Shown here: piece after piece, positions 5,475 to 11,471 of the stretch
How the letters are laid out: the number at the start of each line of letters is the position of its first letter
Position numbering within the stretch: the stretch's first letter is position 1
DNA from: Entamoeba invadens IP1
Taxonomy: Eukaryota > Evosea > Mastigamoebida > Endamoebidae
DNA length: 11,471 bases
Direction: 5' to 3'
Assembly (NCBI RefSeq): GCF_000330505.1
Contig: NW_004191814.1
Location: 22,602-34,072 of the forward strand
Position numbers and translations under genes: made by a program
The notes under the pieces: model-generated
Database searches by the model: none
What the model saw: only the letters and a program-made list of their open reading frames with translations
Told to the model about the DNA's origin: nothing

Positions 5475-8143
5475 ATGGATTACACTTTTGTCCCAGATGA
5501 AGAAAAATGTCTAATCTCTGAGTATCCACCAGAGCTTTACAGAGAACCATTTTTAATAGTTGGGCTTCTTGGAGGTGATAACATCCCACAAAATATCAAA
5601 ACTAATTTGTTCGACGACTCCATCGAAGGTAGAAAAATTGTGACGTTTACAGCGTCAAAAGAGTATCTTCCCCTCAAAAAAAAGCCACCCCACCCTCCCA
5701 TTTATGAATTTCTTCAACCAGATGAATATTTCATCCGAGTTTGTTATGCTTATCTTCATTGTAACATTATTCAAATTGACTAAATCAAAGGTGGAGTGGT
5801 TGAACAAAGTACGACAAGACCGCCCAAGTGTAATGGTTTTGTTTGAAACTCAAGAAACGGTCTTTTCCCCCTACAATAACATACTTCAAGAGATCGATAC
5901 CATTCACGATATACTAAGCTCACGACACACAAAATTGGTTTTGGAAATAATCACCTGCTCCCCTCAAATCCTATCATCAACAGATGAATTTGTGTCGCTT
6001 AAAAAGCGAATGAACGTCGATGGGTTTTTGTTGTTCAACCTGAACGACCCAAAGCAATCAATAGAAGTTCTCACTAAAACTGTCAAACAATTATCGTTGC
6101 GACATTATAGTGATATGGAGTACAACTATTTCACTCGTGCAGAGTCAATGAAATTTCCGTGGTACTCTGCGGTTTCATACTTTAAAGCAGCATTTGTTTC
6201 AGAGAATCAAGAGGCTTCATTTCAAAACTACAAAAATTCAATAAAGTATTACATGAAGTCTTACACATCAGTTTTGGAGTTACTTAGATCTGAAGAACAA
6301 CGATTTTACAAATCTTCAAATGTGTTGGCAACAAAAGAGTTAATAAGTTGGATTATGTTTCGACTTTTTAACTTATTAGAGAAAACAGCAGCATTTAAGG
6401 AAATCAGTGAATTTTTTATATTGTTTGAGAAGTCTTGTTCAACATATGTTGGTGTCGAAGAGTTGCAATGTGCTCATCAAAAGTGGTTAGCTAGACAGTT
6501 TCAATTGATCGGAGTTATTTACGAGAAGCACAAACTCACCAAAACATTATCCCTATTTTATTCCTACGCCTCGCTTGTAAATTACACAAAGGCATACAAT
6601 TTAATATCTACCATGTTTAACGGAAATTCCGTTAAAGAATTTACAAAGTATTTGCCGCCTTCATACACTCCAGAAAAGTTTTATGAATACGCCATCAAAC
6701 AATCGTTTAATCTTTTATTCAAAATCCAAGTTTGTCGTTATGTTTGTAATCAAAAGTGACCAAAAGGATTATACTAAGTATAGTAAAATTACTAAGGAAG
6801 TATTGGAATGTCAAGCCGTGTTGTTAATGAACAAACCAACAAAAACAAAGACAAAGCAATGGTGGGAATACAATAATATAATACGAACCTTTTCACTTTC
6901 TCCGACACTTTTAAAGCCTTTTATGCTTTCCTGTTTTTCCGTTTTCGACAACTGGAAAATACAAGAAAAAACTGTTTGTGTTGACACATCTCTTTCACCA
7001 CTTGTTACGAAATTTCCAAATTTTTTAAAAGAAATTTTAGGTGCTATAAAAGAATCTTCACTCCCACTCGATTTGTTTTATTTACAAACACCTCTTATTT
7101 TTTGTGAAATAACATTTTCAGAAAAATCGGTTGTGTTAGGTGAGTCTATTGATTTAAATATTGATCTAACAAGCAAATTACCATCATTCCCACTTGAAAA
7201 AATAATTATCGAATTTAATCAGACAGAGTTTTTGTTGACTCTTCCAAATTCAACGACAAAACTTCCTTCTGAATTATATGGAAATTTAAAACTGAAAATA
7301 CCATTTGTGGCTCGACAAATTGGTCTCTTAGAAGTTGTCAGTCTTAAACTCTTTTCTTCAGAGAAAAAAGGTGTTGAAATATTAATAACCAAAAAAGATT
7401 TGGTACTTAGCAAAAAGGTTTTGTCCAATTTTCAAATATGCAACAGAATAATTCCCGAGCTGAAGCACAAAACTCAGACCACCGTGTTTCAACGAAAGCC
7501 AGCAGTTGAACTGATTATCAATTTTCCAAAACACTTGATTTTGGGTGAATTAACTCCGTTCACCATTGATATATTCAACGCCGAGCATTTTAATCTTAAC
7601 AACATTACATTTTCGACAAATTCAAATGACATTTTAATGACAAAAGATATTAAGACGGAGTTATCTTCATCCCAAATAGTTTTGGGTACAATATCAGTTC
7701 AACAGTCGTTGAACACCGTTATTTACTTCCAGTTTAAAAAAGGAGGCAGAACACCTTTTCAAGTCTTTATGAAGTATTTAGGAATTTCGGGATTAAATTG
7801 TATAACAAAGTCATTTGATGTTGAAGTTTCTCAACCATTTTCTGTTTCAAATCAATTCATCAATGGGTCTGACTCAATACAGTCATTTTCTCTTCTTTAT
7901 TTTTCATTGAAAAATACTTCAGGAACAACATTAGTAATCGACCAAGTCCTTGCCCCATATCAACTTACAATGGTAGTCAACCCAACTCTTCTTCGTCCAG
8001 AATTCCCATGTGAGTTCTGTTGTTCATTACAACCAACCACCAAAGTGTCCTGTAAAGTTCTTTGGCACAGGCAAATTCCATGCGAAGGGGTGAATGACAC
8101 AATTTGCACTGAGACACCTTTTGAAATTGAACGATCAAAATGA
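5475..8143 (+). CDS. TRAPPC11: TRAPPC11 / foie gras homologue, two introns
   Basis: This is a subunit of the TRAPPIII-type vesicle-tethering complex acting at the ER-Golgi and in autophagy. The exons are 5475-5738 (88 codons), 5791-6729 (313 codons) and 6767-8143 (458 codons plus stop), giving about 859 aa against about 1130 in human. All junctions are in phase 0 but in three different genomic frames. The recognisable N-terminal segment is YEFLQP...VEWLNKVRQDRPSVMVLFE, spanning intron 1. The foie gras domain covers about residues 190-370, including FTRAESMKFPW (about 202) and AHQKWLARQFQLIGVIYEKH (about 316). A DYTK...WWEY segment (402-436) follows, and the rest is a beta-rich C-terminal region (about 500-858, e.g. 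HLILGELTPFTIDIFN) in the place of the Gryzun-type domain. There is no signal peptide or membrane segment, so it is a peripheral cytosolic protein. Separate ORFs starting inside at 5704 and 6683 are artefacts of the introns. The exact exon 2/3 junction is the least certain part. Confidence 0.85.
5739..5790 (+). other. TRAPPC11 intron 1 (52 nt)
   Basis: It begins GTTTGT at 5739 and ends ATCAAAG at 5790. Removal joins EYFIR to VEWLNK in phase 0 and switches to the frame that stays open for the next 939 nt. Retention would hit the TAA at 5781. Confidence 0.85.
6730..6766 (+). other. TRAPPC11 intron 2 (about 37 nt; alternatives exist)
   Basis: It begins GTTTGT at 6730. A second GTTTGT starts 12 nt later at 6742, also in phase 0. 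In-phase acceptors end at 6766 (CCAAAAG), 6778 (ACTAAG) and 6796 (ACTAAG). I prefer 6730-6766 because it keeps DYTK, which aligns with a DYTK in animal TRAPPC11 as I recall it. Longer forms of 49, 55 or 67 nt are possible, while a 37-nt intron is close to the lower limit. Confidence 0.55.
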
Positions 8144-8225
8144 GCTTCACTGTGTTAACATTTAATTTTTATTTTTTAAAATTTATTTAACTATTGAAAA
8201 GCAACTCAATACCAAAAATAAAAAG
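8144..8225. terminator. Convergent 3' end region, TRAPPC11 / importin
   Basis: Only 82 bp separate the stop of TRAPPC11 from that of the importin gene. TAATTTTTATTTT about 20 nt after the TRAPPC11 stop is a good Entamoeba poly(A) motif. On the importin side, CTTTTTATTTTTGG follows the TAA directly. The two 3' UTRs probably lie very close together or overlap. Confidence 0.5.
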
Positions 8226-11200
8226 TTAAAGGAGTTCTTTGAGAAGTTCTTTTTGTGTTGGACTTGCGCTGTCCAATATAGGCCCGATTATATTGTCATT
8301 TGTTTCGTACCATTGTTTCAACCGCTCTGTAACCATGTCTTTTGTTTGCGAAGTGATCATATATGAGTCTTTTGACCCTAAACAATTCAATAGCACGATC
8401 AATGCTTTTTCCAAAATTTCATGTGTAATTGGGAACTTATTGCTGCTTGTCGGTGTATGTTTTAATACAGTTATTAATTATTTATATATATATATATATT
8501 TGGACTATAAATATTCTCAAAATAAAAGAAGGAAACAAACAGTGCGAAGAGTGTAAACAACGACTGAAGTATATCATCTGGGTATGTAGGAATGGGTAAT
8601 AACGAGAACCACAGTAATGCAGTTTCTGGTTTAAAATATTGTGGGTTGAATGATATACATTTACCCAAAACCATTACCCCTGCTTCATATAAGTTTTCGT
8701 TAGTAGCTTTTAAAGACATGCAGTAGTTGATGATTTCTATCATTTGAGGTAAGAATGGTTGAATTATTTGAATTTGCGACAACAGTTGAATACACTCAAT
8801 AGCTTGGAACAAGTTGTCTTGATTTTTCGAATTCGCCAATTGGACGACAATAGGGACCGAAACGTTCACATATTGAACTCGTTCAGATATCATTGCTACA
8901 GTTGACAAGACAAGTGCGACTGTTCCGATAATCCTTGTTGACACCCCATTTGTTGTTAATACTGCTTGTAACATTGGCAATAAAATTCCCTCGAAACTCG
9001 GGATGAACGCCTCACCCATACTGTAGGACAAGCATTTTAACAATGACCTATAGCTGTAATTAAAGTTGTTGTCGGGGTCAAACTGCTCTTCGTTTTCGAC
9101 GTCTTCGTCTTGGTTTTCGATAAGCTCGGAACGCTGGATGTACTTCACAAAGAGTTCTTTTAATAACCCAAGTATAATAACGGCCTGGTTAATTCCAATC
9201 GGCGTCATATTAAGTTCAATAACCCTTTGTAGACCATTTAATTGTTCTGTCACAACACCAATTTCTGGTTCAAATTTCAAGTTGTTTACAATTGCTTCGA
9301 TGACTTGTGAACTGTATACAGTTGCAGCAACCATGGCATTTTGCGTATTTCCAAATTCCTTTTCCTTCCCGTTGATGTATGATATCAACAAATTTACACT
9401 GCACCTCACTGCCATATTTCGTACCTTAAAGCTGGCCTTATACCCAATAAGTGGGATGACAATCTGAAAACATTTTGGTACATAGGGGACAAAAAACCCC
9501 TTTAAATCGACTGCAATGTCTGCTAATGCTTTCATAGCATTCACCTTCTCTTCGGCAGCCTCGATGTAAACATTCATAATTTCATCACCAAATTGTACTG
9601 TTGTTGTTTCAAAGTATTGGTAATTCGAAACAATGTTCATGTTGACTCTCTCTAATATTTTAGGCAAAACCATAGGAACATACGGTAAAATGTTCTCTTT
9701 TGTCACTTCAGCCAGTCGTGAAAATACAGATTCGACATACCCATAAAGCAAATTATCCGGTTCAAGGTCTTTCATTGCCAATACACTATTGATTCCTTTC
9801 ATAGTAATTTCAAACGCCTTTTTCAATAAATCCCCTTGTGTTTTTGTTACTATGAATGAAACCATTTCGATGGTACGGCCTTTCACATCATACAAATCCT
9901 CATCATCACTTAATTCATTAATCACTTTTTCTAACATTGGAAGAATCTCCACAAAATACGTGTTACTTCCCTTCTTTAATTTGGATATAACATTCGATAA
10001 CGAACACAGTGCTTCTGCGCTCAACGAAGAATCAGTCGTAGTTATAAGAGGAGTGAACACTCTGAAAAAAATACTAATATAAGGTTCCAACTCTTCAAGA
10101 GTCAATGTTGGTATAAAACACGATGATAGTTCACATGTTTTTGACACATTTCGTGAGCATTTATCCTCCAGTCCAAGTCCAATGATTTGCATGATTTTTC
10201 CAGATAAAATAGTTTGTGTTTTTGGATACAACTTAAACACTTTAAGGGCAAATACAATTGCAGCGTGACGGACTCTTGGGTGTGGGTCTTTGTATAACGG
10301 TGTGATGGCATCAAATATTTGCACAACAACCTTCCCAACAGATTTTTTTTTCGAAGACAGCACAGAGTTCATTGCCGTGATAAAAGCAAGTCTCATTTCC
10401 CATTTTGTTGAGGTGAGCAATTCGATATGTTGAATCAAAAAATTGACAAATTGTGTTGCCCCAATCATTGTTGTGATCCGTTCAATTGCTTCCTGTGCTT
10501 GATAAAAGAGTGGTGTGTCCTCTTCATCTTCTTGATAGTCGTACCATTCTTTAAGGTCATCAACATCGCCTAACCAATTGATGAGAGTGACATACAAATT
10601 GGTTTGCAGTTCTTGAAGTTTTTTAATCTCCTTTGGGTAGATTTCAAATATTGTCACAATCAATTCCATCGCAATAGTATGGAGTTGATCATCATAATAA
10701 TCGTCAGTTGGTGCGTTGCACACATTTAGTGCAAATAAGACAGTTGTTGGGATGTAATTAACCAGTTGTTCTATATACACTTGGAATATTTGTTGCTCAA
10801 TTTCAAACACATAAACGTAATAAGCGTCATACTCCTTATTGTTAACCATTCGAATTGTCACGTCATGTAAAATTGGGTAAAGTGGTATGACCACACCAAA
10901 CAACTCAGGAACATTCATAGCGTATTGTATCAATTCTTTGATGAGTGACATCGACTCTGTAATAACATCACCGTCTTGATCTTGCAACCCTTCTTTGATA
11001 AGTATAATTATGGTTTGGAGCTTATTTCTCATATCATTTTCTGGAAATGAGACAATAATTTTGGTGAGCAAAGCTTGTGCGTAGTGTTTATGTGGTCTGT
11101 CACCTGTGTGAATCATTTCGAAAATGGCTGGTAAAAATTCAGGAAAAAGTTCTCCGGATGTCACAATAAATGAGTAGACCATTTCAAATAGGTTAACGTA

Positions 11201-11471
11201 TTGGTTTAACACCGATGTGTCTGTTTCCAGTTTCATTCGTTGAAGCGCAGACGTGTTAAACTGTTTTCGGTATTGGGGTGTCAATTTTTTGTAAATTTCG
11301 TCGGTTTTGAAGATCTGTGTTGCCAAAAATGTCATAACAGTTAGCCTCACCTTCTCGTTTCCGTTTCCCAATAATAAGACGTGCATCGAACAAAAATTTT
11401 CAGGGTTCGATTTCATCTTTTCGTACATAGAAAGCGCTTGGTTATACCGTTGCATGATTCCGGTGTGACGA
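8226..11471 (-). CDS. IPO5: Importin-5 / karyopherin beta-3 (HEAT-repeat import receptor), 5' partial
   Basis: This is a nuclear import receptor that binds cargo such as ribosomal proteins and histones and releases it on RanGTP. Exon 1 runs from the right window edge to 8541. Exon 2 is 8445-8226. From the ATG at 11455 the product is 1044 aa, but the frame stays open upstream (RHTGI before that Met). The conserved first HEAT helix is already under way (QALSMYEKM), so the true start is probably 10-20 residues outside the window. Residues counted from that Met: HEAT repeats throughout, an acidic loop DYQEDEEDTPLFYQAQEA (about 305-325), the signature DPHPRVRHAA (390-399) typical of importin-5/Kap121, a second acidic insert NQDEDVENEEQFDPD (about 775-795), and C-terminal SPTQKELLKELL like the family's closing helix. 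The full length of about 1060 compares with about 1097 in human. The tail read without splicing (FVSFFYFENIYSP...) is intron. Confidence 0.88.
8446..8540 (-). other. Importin intron (95 nt, with TA microsatellite and NAGNAG acceptor)
   Basis: The donor GTTTGT is at 8540. The acceptor is the AAG ending at 8446, or the adjacent CAG ending at 8443 (98 nt). Both keep phase, and the choice adds or drops one Ser (FALSNKF or FALNKF). Removal links LLPIPTYPDDILQSLFTLFA to NKFPITHEILEKAL, matching the C-terminal helices of importin-5. The intron contains a TA run of about 17 nt at 8483-8499 and several stops. Confidence 0.8.

Noticed and set aside
5704..6759. Independent gene starting at 5704, and another at 6683
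   Set aside because: Their first residues are intron or out-of-frame exon sequence. The conserved TRAPPC11 frame joins across GTTTGT introns instead.
8474..8540. Importin C-terminus ending FVSFFYFENIYSPNIYIY
   Set aside because: This tail is translated intron with a TA microsatellite. The exon at 8445-8226 carries the conserved C-terminal helices.
9066..10338. Open frames antisense to or shifted within the importin gene
   Set aside because: The importin frame is continuous with conserved HEAT repeats across this whole stretch, so the others are shadows.

Overview
The window looks like nuclear DNA of an Entamoeba species. It is very AT-rich between genes. All five introns I can place in the recognisable genes are short (about 37 to 98 nt), begin with the Entamoeba donor GTTTGT and end in AAG or CAG. 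Stop codons are followed closely by TAATT-type poly(A) motifs. The coding parts are less AT-rich than E. histolytica genes usually are, so an E. invadens-like species is my guess. That species call is inference.

The window has two halves. Positions 1 to about 4080 hold no recognisable intact gene. They contain a 234-bp Tc1/mariner-type MITE (857-1090, TA target site, CAGT/ACTG ends) and a hairpin-rich flank (758-823). They also contain a family of degenerate repeats around AAGCGGTTTT / TTTTTTTCACACCCC (near 1121, 2518, 2612, 2885, 3024, 3294, 3471 and 3830). Several short minus-strand stretches (1445-1690, 2030-2149, 3158-3337, 3563-3760) read like coding sequence or decayed exons.

Positions 4083 to 11471 are gene-dense. 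In order they hold: an ABM-fold (YgiN/LsrG-like) small protein gene (+, 4125-4406); a prefoldin subunit 3/VBP1 gene with two introns (-, 5321-4707); a TRAPPC11/foie gras gene with two introns (+, 5475-8143); and an importin-5/karyopherin beta-3 gene with one intron (-, from beyond the right edge to 8226). The prefoldin and TRAPPC11 genes diverge from a 153-bp shared promoter region. TRAPPC11 and importin converge with only 82 bp between stop codons. ABM and prefoldin converge across 300 bp.

Three of these genes are conserved eukaryotic housekeeping genes (cytosolic chaperone, vesicle tethering, nuclear import) with no evident joint pathway. The main annotation gain is exon repair. The prefoldin N-terminus, the TRAPPC11 join across three frames and the importin C-terminal exon are all split or missed if only continuous ORFs are read. 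I did not find a clear previously undescribed system. The best candidate for something new is the coding-like repeat family in the left half.
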